NCBI GenBank assembly: GCA_948099385.1
Contig: CANUEZ040000165.1
Location: forward strand, 7,266,501-7,330,500
From: Fasciola hepatica
Lineage: Eukaryota; Platyhelminthes; Trematoda; Plagiorchiida; Fasciolidae
Length of the DNA stretch: 64,000 bases
Direction of reading: 5' to 3'
The position numbers and the translations under genes are program-made. The notes below the pieces were generated by a model. The model saw only the letters and a list, made by a program, of their open reading frames with translations, was not told the DNA's origin and did no database searches. Below are positions 11,138-22,559 of the stretch, piece by piece. The stretch's first letter is position 1, and each line of letters begins with the position of its first letter.

Positions 11138-12540
11138 TCGAAGTTAGTAATTGTGGTTCAAATCAATTTCATTGAGTGTTTCACGTAATTCCCTAAGATC
11201 GGAATGATTTTATTCTGTCAGTCGACAGGAACAACACAAATGAGAACCGGTTGATTTTTGTTGTACAGTTCTGCTGTTGTTTATCCAATAAAATACTTTG
11301 GTCAGTAATAATCTGTCGGCGTCACGAGGTGTTCAGTTTCGTTTGTCAATTGATCGATTGATCTGGAGATCGATGTCAAGATAGACCATGGCAGATCTTG
11401 AACTTTGGTTCAGGTCGCAGAAACAGGTGTACTAAGAACCGTATAACTATTCTACATTCATTTCTCACTGAAATTATTGATCTGCACTGTTTGAGTAGGT
11501 GGGTTTCTCAGGTGCGTTTATGTGTGTCCGTGTGAGAATTGGTTATTGGGGTGAGACTGAATCATTACTGTTTGCGTTTCTCAATTAATACTGATCGCTA
11601 AATCATGGAAAGCTATTGACTCAAACAAAAGCAACCTGCCTGACACTCGTTTAACTGTCTATTTCAAATAAGAAAGTGATAGTTTTCTTGATAAATTCAA
11701 CCGGTTCAGTTAACAGTCATCATCGAAAGCGACACTCGGTGGTTTTGTGTAATCATGTTATACGAAAATACACCGATAGCCCAAATATTACTGATATCAT
11801 ACTAAGCATGGCACTCCATTAAAAGAACTGTTTTTAAAAAGTGATCCAATACCGAATGTGAACTCCGTTATCGTTAATAAAAACATAAAAACTGCTTTCG
11901 ACTCGGCTACCTTTAGTCTGTCGACCATCCAGAAGAATTGCGGGCTTGTGAAACTCACCACTAGTTGATGTTGTGGACGAGGAAAACTACCAGCAATTCA
12001 TTTGGAAGATAGAAGCACATCTGACTGAGAGGTAGAATACGTCTTTGTTCTAAGGTCAAGTCGGGGAGCTGTTAGTGATTTGGCTCATAACGGAGGAGTC
12101 CCAATGCCTCTAATATTGTCGGCTTTTGGACTTGCTTATCTGGGGGTCCATCATCAGCTGCCCCATTGAAAAGTCCTGATTACAGTCCCGGGAATTGTCT
12201 TTTAGTCGCTTATTATCTTAGCAAAACTACCTTGCATAGCAAAAATCAATGAATGGAATCTAGACTGGAAGTAACGTAGACTGTAGTGGACCTTTACCGA
12301 GAGAAGGCAGCTAATTAGTTCTTTGATCATAATGATAATAATAATACTAAAAATCTTCCTGGTTCTTTCATTATTCAAACGAAAAATTACATTGAATCTG
12401 GAAGAGACAGCGGCCGATCAAAAGGAGCCAAACTGATGACTGGCGAGCAGTGACGGAAAGCGAACCTGGTATGTCAATGTTTAAAGGCAAAGAAGATGGC
12501 CCCTTGACTACCACCTGTCATTTTCTGCAATAGGATAACT
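11138..12540. other. Upstream region of the MFSD11-like gene
   Basis: This stretch should contain the 5' untranslated region and promoter of the minus-strand gene. I see no clear TATA box, no further exon and no recognisable repeat, apart from a short AAT-type run near 12,330. Confidence 0.35.
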
Positions 12541-12654
12541 GAACTGGTTTTGGAATCGACGAAGCAGGATCAATGCTGAGCTCACTGTTGGAAACCTTGG
12601 GAAGCACTGTATGGATGTTTCCTCCTTGTCAGAAAACAACAAAAGTCAACTCCA

Positions 12655-12735
12655 CGACATCTCCTATGGGACTCGAACCCACGAAGTACGATTTTGAGTC
12701 ACACACACACATCTTACCATTACTCTATTCTGGAT
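12655..12735 (-). repeat. tRNA-derived SINE head (minus strand)
   Basis: On the minus strand an A-box-like TAGAGTAATGGTAAG is followed by a GTGT run and then GGGTTCGAGTCCC, a perfect B box (12,668-12,680 on the plus strand). The anticodon region and acceptor stem do not fold as a tRNA. The same layout recurs at 18,289-18,345, supporting a SINE family. Confidence 0.55.
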
Positions 12736-12763
12736 GGCAGTCAACTATTTGTTCCGCTTTCAA

Positions 12764-13786
12764 TTAACTTAATCCAATTATAATAAAATAACTTGTTTGA
12801 CAGGTGAAACAGAAAAATACCTGGAAATTACGGCAATTGGTTTTCACTCGTGGTTTCGAAGTCCGTACCCGATTCAACAAATTAGACGGAAAATCTTTTC
12901 TGATAAAAATTTCACCACAGAGTACCCATGTAATCAATTCTGGAAACAGAGTGACTGTTTTTTGGTGGAACGCAAAATTGAACAGTTTCACCAAACGTAT
13001 TGCATTGGGGAAAGACCGGGAAAATTGGCCGATTTCAACGCACTCATAACATTTTAGTTGACAAATATTCGGCTTTAATGTGTCTGCTGATAGCATGGGT
13101 ATTAGAAATCTTTTCAGAGAGGCACGTTAAATGAGGGACCAAATGGTGGCGCCAGTGTTGAGCAAACAGAGTTGAGAAATGAAGAATTAAGAGCCCCCGT
13201 CGAAACAAATTTGTGGGCGAAATTGCATGATCGAACACGATAAACACGACAGCCGGGTTTTGCCAAATGATTGCCAAGTTGGCCCTACATGCCCCACCCG
13301 GGGATTGAAAAGTTTCCAACTCAACAAAATTCAGTGCCTAAGTTTTGCATAGTCTTAAAGATACCACATTATTTTCTGTTCCTTTCCCGCTCCGTGATGC
13401 ACACTTCATCAGTAAGAATGAAATCTAATTTTCATTTGCAAGCGTAACAGTAACTTTGCATACAATACAAAGTCAAAACATTTCTTACTGAGACTACTTC
13501 GGAAGATTTTTATTGGTAGAATTTCACCCCAGCCGATGACAGCTGAGAATGTAGATATTCTGTGCCTCGTTTCTTTACCGTCGTTCTTTGGGATAGCAAG
13601 CCCGTCTCAAAAAGCTTCTCTTTGTATTTTGGTTACTCAATTACTTCTTAGTAGCCCAATATTTAGTATGAATAATGTGTAGTAAATTCGTTAGGAGGTA
13701 TCTAAATCTGGGAGTCCATGGGAGAATCAGATTATTCAGTACGGTTTCAGAAAAGCGGAATTAATTGATGAAATATATTTGTTGTA
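12764..13786. other. Overlapping open frames, no recognised product
   Basis: Frames of 81-110 codons overlap on both strands at 12,764-13,096, and another of 91 codons lies at 13,044-13,319. They overlap each other without a dominant frame, splice context or a domain I know. I leave the block unassigned. Confidence 0.3.
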
Positions 13787-13789
13787 CGG

Positions 13790-15740
13790 ACTTCCTTTAC
13801 ACCCATCCTATTTTTCTCCGTTCCTCTGTGATTATTTTTGAACCAAACCACGTAGAACAACCAAATCCAGCTTGATGTGTCAGAACCGAGATCGGTTCGG
13901 AGTGTATCGAAAAATCGATGCGCCATGTGAAACGTTATGGTGGGATTTTATTGCTCAATAACACAGCGTAGTTGAAATCGTTGGTAGGTTGTCAACGTTC
14001 CGGTCACCACGGGTAACCTTTTCCCAGACTGGTTTTACAACCGAATGAAACTGGTTGTAAGAACAGTCTTGAAAAAGGTTAACCGTGGTGACCGAAACGT
14101 CGACAACCTACCAACAGTTTCGACTACGCTGTGTTATTGAACAATAAAATTCTACCATAACAAATCTAGCTTGCTTATTTGTCAAACTATGGCCACACAG
14201 CATACGCACACGAATTTAAAGATTTCAAACAGATAAATCGATTTATTCCGGAAAAACTCGATAGAGTGCGGAATGCTATCAAGCCCAACCCTAGGCAAAT
14301 GGCAAAAACTACCAACTAATTACGAAACACGGTGACATTTATTATTACCGACTGAAATACAACATCCAAACAGCCTTCAAATTATATTTCAGATTGTCTC
14401 ATGCTCTACACTATCCACTTCATGGACGATGACCAACTTCAACTCACGCAAAGTGCTGCAGATGCTCCCATTCAAAAAGACTCAAATCACTTAAATACAA
14501 CAGACATTTTCGATCGGATTTGAATGAGAACTGTGAGCTGACCAGTCCATCATCTCATTTTTCCCATACAAGAATCACATTCTGGTGAGGTTGGTCGTAT
14601 GTGTGACTGCAATTTCATATTGAAGGATAATGAGTCTCAGTCGGTTTTCCATAATCATCATAGGCAAAAGTCAATTCGTGTTCTGATGTGAGAGTCAGAT
14701 AATTGCTTCTCTTCTAGAATAGATTACTAACATTTCCCTTCTTCAAAAACCACATCCCACACTATCACAACTCAGTTCCAAATTCTCCTTCTGCAATCGT
14801 GCCAGTAGAACTCGCATTTATCAGGACCATCTGAATTAAGCTTATTCTCCTCGTTATAGATTTCATCCAACATTCCAAGTGATATGACTTCTGACCCACT
14901 CTTCTCGATTTTGAAAATGACGATCAGTCATCCAAAGCATTGATCTCATGTTTATGTACTGCTAATGTGATTCAGATTTTGGGAGTTGGTTTACAATCCG
15001 TACACTCGTAATCATTTTCAAAAACCTCTGTAGCTTCGATGCATTTGTGTGTTGATTCGAACATCCCACAATAACCTTCTTCTGGCCTAACCAGATATAT
15101 TTCTTCGAATGTCATGTGTTCTCTAAGACAGAATAATTTGGATCCTTCATAAGATTCACAAATATCTGTACCTGATTAGAAAATGTTTTTGAAAATCCAG
15201 CCTATGCTTATTCCCGAGTCTTTGCATATGAGTATTTTCCCTTGTTCTATATCGGACAGCTTTGGATCGGTTCCATTCCTTGGTTTTTTGAAATATGGGG
15301 GCACTCTGCTTGTAATCAGAATGTGTGGCTCGAGTGAAATATATTCATGAATTGCATGTGACGTTATTGTTGTTGAATAGTACATTCCTGAGTATCGAAA
15401 ATGAAACAATACTGAATAGGGTCGTTGCACATGCAAGCAAGTTCGGAGTTTTTACGATCCTTTTAGGGCAGCTTTATTAACATATGGCACTCTCTCGTGC
15501 TCTTTTCCCGGGGTAAACGATTTATCTGTTTTTTGCTCCAAATGCATGCACTTATTTGGAATGATAACCGGTTGGCACATCAGCAAGCACAATTTGGTCG
15601 TTCTAAGTGATTTGGTTCAAAGGGAATCACGGAAAAGCAGACTGGGCCTTATAGACTTGTGTGCACTAATAGACAACATATATGTATATATGTATGATAG
15701 ACGTACTTCGGCCAATACATGGCATTAAATACAAATCCGG
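13790..15740. repeat. Dispersed repeat, copy B, with a palindromic insertion
   Basis: Partner of the copy at 1,020-3,010, same orientation. Blocks match at 13,790-13,873, 14,173-15,090 and 15,370-15,740. Copy B differs by the 288-bp insertion at 13,874-14,161, which copy A lacks, and by a private segment at 15,090-15,370. Confidence 0.8.
13863..14172. mobile_element. 288-bp inverted-repeat insertion with 11-bp target duplication
   Basis: Inserted bases are 13,874-14,161. Arms at 13,934-14,042 and 14,053-14,161 are each 109 bases, about 88% complementary by eye (about 13 mismatches), separated by a 10-base loop. Flanks AAATCCAGCTT (13,863-13,873) and AAATCTAGCTT (14,162-14,172) form an 11-bp duplication with one mismatch. 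The related repeat copy at 1.1 kb shows the uninterrupted site. Each arm carries an AATAAAA-like motif and a GACCGAAACG/GTCGACAACC block. The insert resembles two inverted copies of a retroelement tail, possibly Penelope-like, or a foldback/MITE element. Confidence 0.8.
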
Positions 15741-17499
15741 TTTTCTACGTTTGATGGTCTCACTCTCAGCCTCGGATGGCTCCCACGCTGCATATCATGA
15801 ATTCACCCACCGATAAATCATGTGGTTTTTTCTCCATGGAAAACTTCATTTTCAACCAAGGCTGTCCTAAAAGCCGGATTGAGAAAGACAATAAATCTTC
15901 AAATGTTTTCATGGAAAACACCATCTTCTGATCAGTCATTCCTTTACGTCCACTCATGGAATATATGCGGTAGCTTGCGTACAGTTACTTGACCAGAAGT
16001 ATGGATCATCTTTTTTGATAGGACCCGGGTTTAGCATTGTTGTTTGACTGAAGTCCCTAACGAAAGGAAATATCTGGTAGCACTCTGATTATTCCTGGCG
16101 CGTTATACCAAGCCAAAACCGTATACAAATGTCAAGAAATGCAGAATGTTTCGTCTTCCATTGTTAGCTCTTTGCTTAAAATCGAAAGCTTCACTGGTGC
16201 ACCTTAAGTCTGCTTCATATGAACTATCTGGAATCATCGGTAGCAATGCGCATCCAGCGAGTTAAAAAGAAGCCACATCTGGAACCCTGGACACGGGATC
16301 GCGAATCTCATAAGTTAACCTTTAGATCTTTGTAATTAGTTTCCTTATGTTCTTTTCATCGCAGTATAGTACTTTTCAGTCCACTCATTTGACACTTGCT
16401 CACCAAAATCGCGTCCTTAGTTGCTGTTGGTTAACTGATCTCTGGTTGATAGTGGGATGCCGCTTGTCACTCAAGCATGTGGCCAGTTTTCTTGGTAACA
16501 TAAATAAATTCGTCGGCTTATAATTCAACACCTTATGACATATTTACTTATCCGGATGAGTGATAGGATAAAAGTGATGGCTTAAGAGAGGTTACAGTAT
16601 CTGACCCGTTGTGTGAGGGGTATACTCGTTATGGTTCACGTCAGGGATCTTTTTCACTAAGGTCTCACATGCCTTCAAGGAATTTAAATACACCATACGG
16701 GTCGTGTTTTTCATTCTCTCACTATTGCAACAGATCAAACTTCTCAATTTTCCGATATAATTAAAAAGGAACTGGTATTATTAACATTTTTATCGCTTGC
16801 AATAAGGCTGCTGGAAAACAACATGGACCACCCACTTCATAACTTTGTGGACTTCAGAGGGGCTGATTGCATATTGTTATCTGTTCGGCGATAATCTCCG
16901 TTGAGTCACAACTTTAACCGCGAGAATTTCGTCAATATGCAAATATACGGCCTATGCAATCAGGCCAGCGCCCACTTCCGAGGTGGATTTTTCGCTAATT
17001 TGCCTACTCACAAGCACGGAAGTAGTCCAGTGCAGAATGTGGTTTAAAAGGGCCCAGGCATATCTCTAAACTTTTTCATGGCTTAGAAAACACTCTGTAC
17101 GTTTTCATGCGGATAAACTGGTTATTTTAGGGAGAGAGACAGACCCACAGAGTTTGCCTTTGCATCACAAAGAGAGCGGCATCTACAGATGACAGTAAGC
17201 AAGAATGCGGGCGTCAACTACAGACAGCCATTATTCTAACCGTTACGCGAGAGTCTAAAAGCACTTCACTTCGATCATTATGGGCTCAATAAAACCATTC
17301 GTAGTACGCTGTTGCGACTATCCCGATGTCTAGGACTGTGAATCTAGCAGTAACTTAGTTTCACTAGCTACACGCACGATATGGGCAGAACACGATTACG
17401 GGCAGTAGAACAAATTCCAATCAAATAACCGTGTTTATCAATGATTCATGGTTCTAAATAATACAATAAGCATAAATATACAGCAAACAAAAGACTTAC
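15741..17499. other. No recognised gene or repeat
   Basis: Short frames only (for example 15,766-15,957). I see no splice-supported exon and no family-level similarity in this stretch. Confidence 0.35.
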
Positions 17500-17597
17500 A
17501 GCCAGGTGAGAAACCAAGAACAATGGGCAGTAAGCTTCCGAAAATCGGGACAGCGCAGAAAATAGAAAAGGCCCACTTAGCAGGCAGCTGAACGAAA
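17500..17597 (-). CDS. Possible host exon encoding a membrane segment
   Basis: Minus-strand bases 17,597-17,500 lie between an acceptor (GCTACAG) and a strong donor (GTAAGTC). One frame reads FVQLPAKWAFSIFCAVPIFG, then SLLPIVLGF, which is a plausible membrane helix. It faintly resembles the first helix of ZIP metal transporters, but that is too weak to name. The frame of the overlapping 60-codon ORF also reads through it hydrophobically. No linked exon was found, so this could be chance. Confidence 0.25.
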
Positions 17598-17814
17598 CTG
17601 TAGCGCAGTTCGGTTGCGGTACAACCAATAAATCAAGAACGTTTATCGTGAAAGATCAATAAATCAATTACAAACGCGTGAATTGGACTATGGTTGCAAT
17701 GGTAAAAAGTGTCATTACCAAATAAGTACAAATACGCTAAGTCTGTGGAGTAAACAAGAGTACATGCCAACATGAATGGGCGAATCCGGCAATAGATCTG
17801 TTAATGCCATTGAC

Positions 17815-17890
17815 GTGTGACGGCCAATGGTGGAGTGTACTGACAGAACGCTAAGACTGGGAGTTCGAGCCTCCGCTTGGCACCACAAAT
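17815..17890 (+). repeat. tRNA-like sequence, probable SINE remnant
   Basis: GGGAGTTCGAGCCTCC forms a T-arm with a 7-base TTCGAGC loop (about 17,859-17,875) and is followed by CGCTTGGCACCA, which ends in CCA. The matching 5' acceptor strand is absent, so this is not a tRNA gene. Confidence 0.35.
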
Positions 17891-18288
17891 GAAACACTCA
17901 GAAAGATTATATAACAGTAGAAGTGTAGACCTTCGGGAAAACAAAGTTATGAACAAATACGTGAACTGTTCACATAATAAGCACCATGAAACTCAAGTAT
18001 AAACTGATGTGATACCTTAGAAACAGGGAAAATACATTACGAATGTCCGGGGTTCACGATGCATGCACTCACTACTAATAGGTAACTAAACAGAAGGCAG
18101 AAGGACAAACTCTAATTACGATTCGTAATTAACATACGCTACTTAACCTACTTGTTGGATGATTCGTAAATCAGTTTCAACGTACAAAAACAGACCCCGG
18201 ACCGTTGATGGAATCACTCACAGTTACATGGTCACTTCTTTTTGGGTATCATCATCGGCTACGACGCAGAGGCAACGAGTTCCAACTG

Positions 18289-18345
18289 GGCCTCGAACCC
18301 GTGGTGCATGATTTCGAGTCTGACGCCTTACCTGTGGGCTATCCA
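18289..18345 (-). repeat. tRNA-derived SINE head (minus strand)
   Basis: On the minus strand TAGCCCACAGGTAAGG (A box) is followed at about 45 bases by GGGTTCGAGGCCC (B box, 18,288-18,300 on the plus strand). Sequence around both boxes aligns with 12,655-12,735, indicating the same SINE family in the same orientation. Confidence 0.55.
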
Positions 18346-18399
18346 GAATAGTTCACAGCTGGTTGCACTAGGTTGACACCGCACCAGATACAATGAATC

Positions 18400-20740
18400 T
18401 TAGGAAGTGGCAGATTTTGATTGAAGGAGGACCGGGTGATATTGCAGCAAGTCTCCATTCTGCTTATCCTTTTAACGTAGATTACAGTTTAACTGAATTT
18501 TGACTATTAATTTTGATCTCTATTTGCCAGTGACTCTAGCACTCGGCCTTCACGAATACACTCTAACCACTTCCTCTCCTGGGCGAATAATCTAGCCAAA
18601 TGCCTCAGTATGGTCGGGGGTGGGTGTCTCAGACGCCGAGATGGTTACTCGTCCTGAACCCCTCTCGAAATGCTTCCAAGTGACGGTGTGTCTCACACAG
18701 CCTCTGCTGAGGAAGTCCTACTCACTGCCTTTTCGAGTCGGAGATGTTCCCACTAAAGTGAGAGGATGAAACCGGATGCCCGGCGCTCTGCAACTTGTTG
18801 GCTGACTTAAAATCAGTCTAGTGGAGATGGCTAAACCCTGATTCCAAACCAATCATGGATGGCGTATCAGGCGTACAGGGATATGCTCATCGGCCTAGGT
18901 TAATAAAAATTTTGACATACCCGTTTATTAATGAAACAGCCTGCCGTAGTAACCGGTCTTACAAAGTCTCTTAGCTCGGCTAGTTGGCCTCAGTAGCCAA
19001 ACGTTTTCGTCCCAGATTTTATCACACTACTTTGTCTCCTATATATACAGTATCACCGTAGTCCACCGCATTCTTGTTTTTGACCGCCACATGTTAGTGT
19101 CTACCATAGTCCACAAATATCCGCAAAAAACTTCAATTGTACGTCTTCCCTTGTTGGTATTCTTGTTTTTATTTTAATTTTTTCATGCACAATGACAAAA
19201 ACGGATGATGCAACCATTGTGTTAATCACTGTACAGGGATCACTTATGCTGTTGGGCTAAATTTTGACGTTTCTGAGACCCGGATTGCACACAAACGTTA
19301 ACTCATCACATTCTTCTTATATATGGCACAAATTCGTCATGCAGTATGAAAGAATCAATCATGGAAAACAATGAACCACTGAGTAGTTGCCCATCTGTGA
19401 ATCCTCGTCAGAGTTCTTGCTGCAGCTCTAACACGTATGAATAAATTGGAAACATCCTGCAATGCAATCCCCAGCTATGAACCGTTGATCTTACACTACT
19501 GAAGACCTATCACGGATCACATCAGATGGTTGTAAAGTGTGTCCATGGATCTTCAGCGGTGGATTGATGAAATAGTAATATATATCATAAAGGCTTCCAT
19601 TCGGTTCATCTTTTCCCTCCAAGGATTTTCCGCCGTATGGTGTACTTATCCGCGTTTTACAAAATAAGGAAATGTTGCATCATGATACATTTTACCGGTA
19701 ATTACTTTCGACGGACTGTAATATAACTACTTCTCTCTGATAGGGCTATTTATTTTAATTTTCTCTTTTTGTTTGAATTAGGGAAACAAATGTTCAGTCT
19801 CTACCTATATGGATCTTTGAAAAACCGCTGACCTAGACTCCAGAAAATATTTCCTTTCGAATTCTTATTATTCCAACTCCAATTAAGCCATCTACCAGAT
19901 GACTAGCTCAGTAGATTCAGACTAAATGCTACTTTTGTGTAATTGTTGGTAACTGTGATATTCTGAGAAGTCCCACGGTTGTATTAGAATGTCGCCTTAT
20001 TGAAGAGGAGAATTGTTTTCGGTGATTCCTAATCTCGGATATGATTAGTTTTGCTCTCACGTATCATATAGATGATAATGATGAATTTGTTTGGCCCTTG
20101 GTTGGATTGAAGGTCATCTTTTACAAAAGGTGGTTGGGATGGGAGGGGTGAAGAAGTGATGTCTTTCACGACGACAACTTTATGAGGGCAATCTACTGGA
20201 GGAGAAAAAAACCAGAATTTAATGAATTCCTAAGTTGAATCTGTTCTTGCCACTTTCAAGTTACTCGTGACCGTTTGATCAATGGTATTGATACTTTTAA
20301 GCTACAATTCACCTTCCCGAACATACCAAATAGGCTTGTATCCAATCGCTCCAGTGTGACTCCAAGTCCTATCTAGATGAAGGCTCTTTTCTGGGATGGA
20401 AGTTCTGCTGCTCCGTCAGAAGAGATGCTAGACTTGATTTGGAGGTAAAAGGTGAAAATTTACTGAGTCAAAATAGGGATCTAACACTGAGAACGAACAA
20501 TCTGAAGGTATGCTTATAACAAGCTGCTACGGTTATCATAAAATTCAGACAAAAATCATGGACTGATCACAGAACAACATCTGAGCGCACGGAATTATCT
20601 GCGTAATAATGAGGACATGCAAAGCTGTCAATTCGTAACATTGGTTTCCTGATGGTTTGCTCGGTAACCATTCTTGAGATAAACAATAAATAAATTAGGT
20701 AGAGAAATAGTGAAACGCTCATGGAAATGTAGTGAAATAT
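18400..20740. other. No recognised gene
   Basis: No open frame over 60 codons and no repeat family that I recognise. The segment 18,560-18,900 is GC-richer than its surroundings and may be an old element. Confidence 0.35.
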
Positions 20741-20749
20741 GGTCATTAC

Positions 20750-20820
20750 CTGCGTAAAGTGTCGACGAAAAGTTTGTTTAAATGGATCAATTTTATCCAA
20801 ATCGCGTTCATCGCTGAAGG
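20750..20820 (-). CDS. Possible host exon, function unknown
   Basis: Minus-strand 20,820-20,750 is bounded by an acceptor (TTTTGTAACCAG) and a donor (CAG|GTAATG). It encodes two leading bases and 23 codons: SDERDLDKIDPFKQTFRRHF and flanks. The charged, non-repetitive composition and clean splice borders look like real coding sequence. I cannot assign the protein, and no neighbouring exon is secure. Confidence 0.35.
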
Positions 20821-21679
20821 CTGGTTACAAAATGGGTTTGGAGTCCTATCGTTTGATTTCTTTGATCTAGTCAATATAGTTGTCTGATGATGCCGTGTTT
20901 AAAACTTTAGTAGTGTAGTGACGTGTGAACAAGACAGTGATATGTTTCCTCATTTTCAACACACAGATTTTACCTAATGCATGACCCTGTTTATGTATCG
21001 TCATATGTGTATAATTAGCAGTAAAATATGTTCCCATTACTTTCACCCATTATTTAATCACCGCTTCTAGTTATCCCGTGATGGTTACAGGCCATTCCGA
21101 CTATGCAGACCATCAGAAGTTAGAAACTTTTGCACGTGTCAAACACACTGGATTATCTGTGACAGCATCTCATTCGACCAAAGGAGATTACCGTTCCAGA
21201 GTTTTCTACATTATTTATGCCTAAGGCAAATGATGGAGTCCACGGTGTCCCTGGGAGAAAGGCGGGATACAATTAACACGCATTCTCGTCATTCTCAAGG
21301 ATAAACTCGTTATCATAAAGGTGAGCAACATTTGAGTACTACCAGTAAATTTATATCAGTCCACATGGTGCACACCTGTAGTTTCACTTATGACGGCGTA
21401 ATGTTTCAAAGTTTGAATTTCATACAGGTGTATTTATTTATTAGGAATTGAACTGTATACTTTGTACAGATTACATGTGCTCGTAGACTTCGCATTCCCT
21501 CTAAAACATGCTGAATATTCGACGATCAGTGCAACTTTCCACGTACGTAGCTTATACCATGGGATAAACTTGCCAATTATATTACTATCTGTACTTTTTT
21601 CCATAATTTATACAACGCCAACCGTCACCTACCTTTCCGTACTCTCCTCGATGTCTTACCTTCCTTTCCTTTTTCTCAG

Positions 21680-21817
21680 GCAGAAATTGAATTGGTGCGA
21701 AGAAAGTTGACTATTGAAGCATTATTTCTAATACGTAGTACATTTCTTCATAAATATTTCATTCTTGTAAACATCCTCTTATTCCAACATATACACTGTT
21801 CTATTTTATATGTACTG
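21680..21817 (+). CDS. Possible host exon on the plus strand, function unknown
   Basis: A long pyrimidine tract ends in TTTTTCTCAG at 21,679, and a consensus donor GTAAGT starts at 21,818. The 138 bases between are exactly 46 open codons in phase 0, beginning AEIELVRRKLTIEALF and then hydrophobic. Splice signals are strong, but the protein is unrecognised and the hydrophobic tail could be translated AT-rich noise. Confidence 0.35.
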
Positions 21818-22559
21818 GTAAGTGGGTGAAATGGAGACTAGCCCAATAATTTCATCATTCGGCAGTTGTAAGCAAGCGTTGGGAAATGTGATTTGGGAGA
21901 GAGAAAGAAATAGATAAAAGGTACCCCGCTCCGAAATCTCTCGCAAACGGATCAGCGCTATACCAGGAACCAGTCGAAAACCCACGCGTTTTTATTGAGT
22001 AGCCCGCTCTGAAACCACCTCAAAGCCACTCGGAAACTAATTTGCTGCCGATCGGTTTCGAAACTGTTTTGTTGCTGGCTTTATTATTCTTGAGACCACA
22101 TAAAGACTCCGGTGTTGTCCTAGTGGACAGATAAAATACACTGGAGAACATCCCAGGTTGGTGGAAGATCAAACCAAATTTTCTGTTTATTGCTCAGGGA
22201 AAGACGGAACCGAAAAGATGGAAGTTGAACTAGCTGAATACCTGAGAAGACTGGGAGACCAGGGTTGTATAAACAATACTACTTACGGAAAACCAAAGGT
22301 GACCAGGTGACGTGGAGTGAAAGCTGTGCCCAGTGCGGAGGGTGCACCTGATATTTGATGCATGCTCTTTGATGAAGTACACTAGTCTGTGGCATCCTTT
22401 CTTTGGTGCCCTAGTGACCCGTATGACATGGACCAGGCCTGATAATCTATCCAAGATGAGGTACTTAATTTCTGTTAAACATTTGCACCTCTGTCCCTGA
22501 GCCGTACGCACAAAAAAGGACCTCTGTGGTTTGACCTGTAGGTCAGAAACCTACATCGG

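Noticed and set aside
12797..13096. Gene on either strand at 12.8-13.1 kb
   Set aside because: Three frames on two strands are open at once with no domain or splice evidence to choose between them.
13990..14120. Hammerhead ribozyme in the palindrome arms, suggested by GACCGAAAC next to a small stem
   Set aside because: The arms lack a recognisable CTGANGA core. Only the GAAAC side and a short stem can be seen, so the case is too weak without a covariance model search.
17815..17890. A genuine tRNA gene ending in CCA
   Set aside because: No 5' strand pairs with the acceptor end and the anticodon arm does not fold; eukaryotic tRNA genes also do not usually encode CCA.
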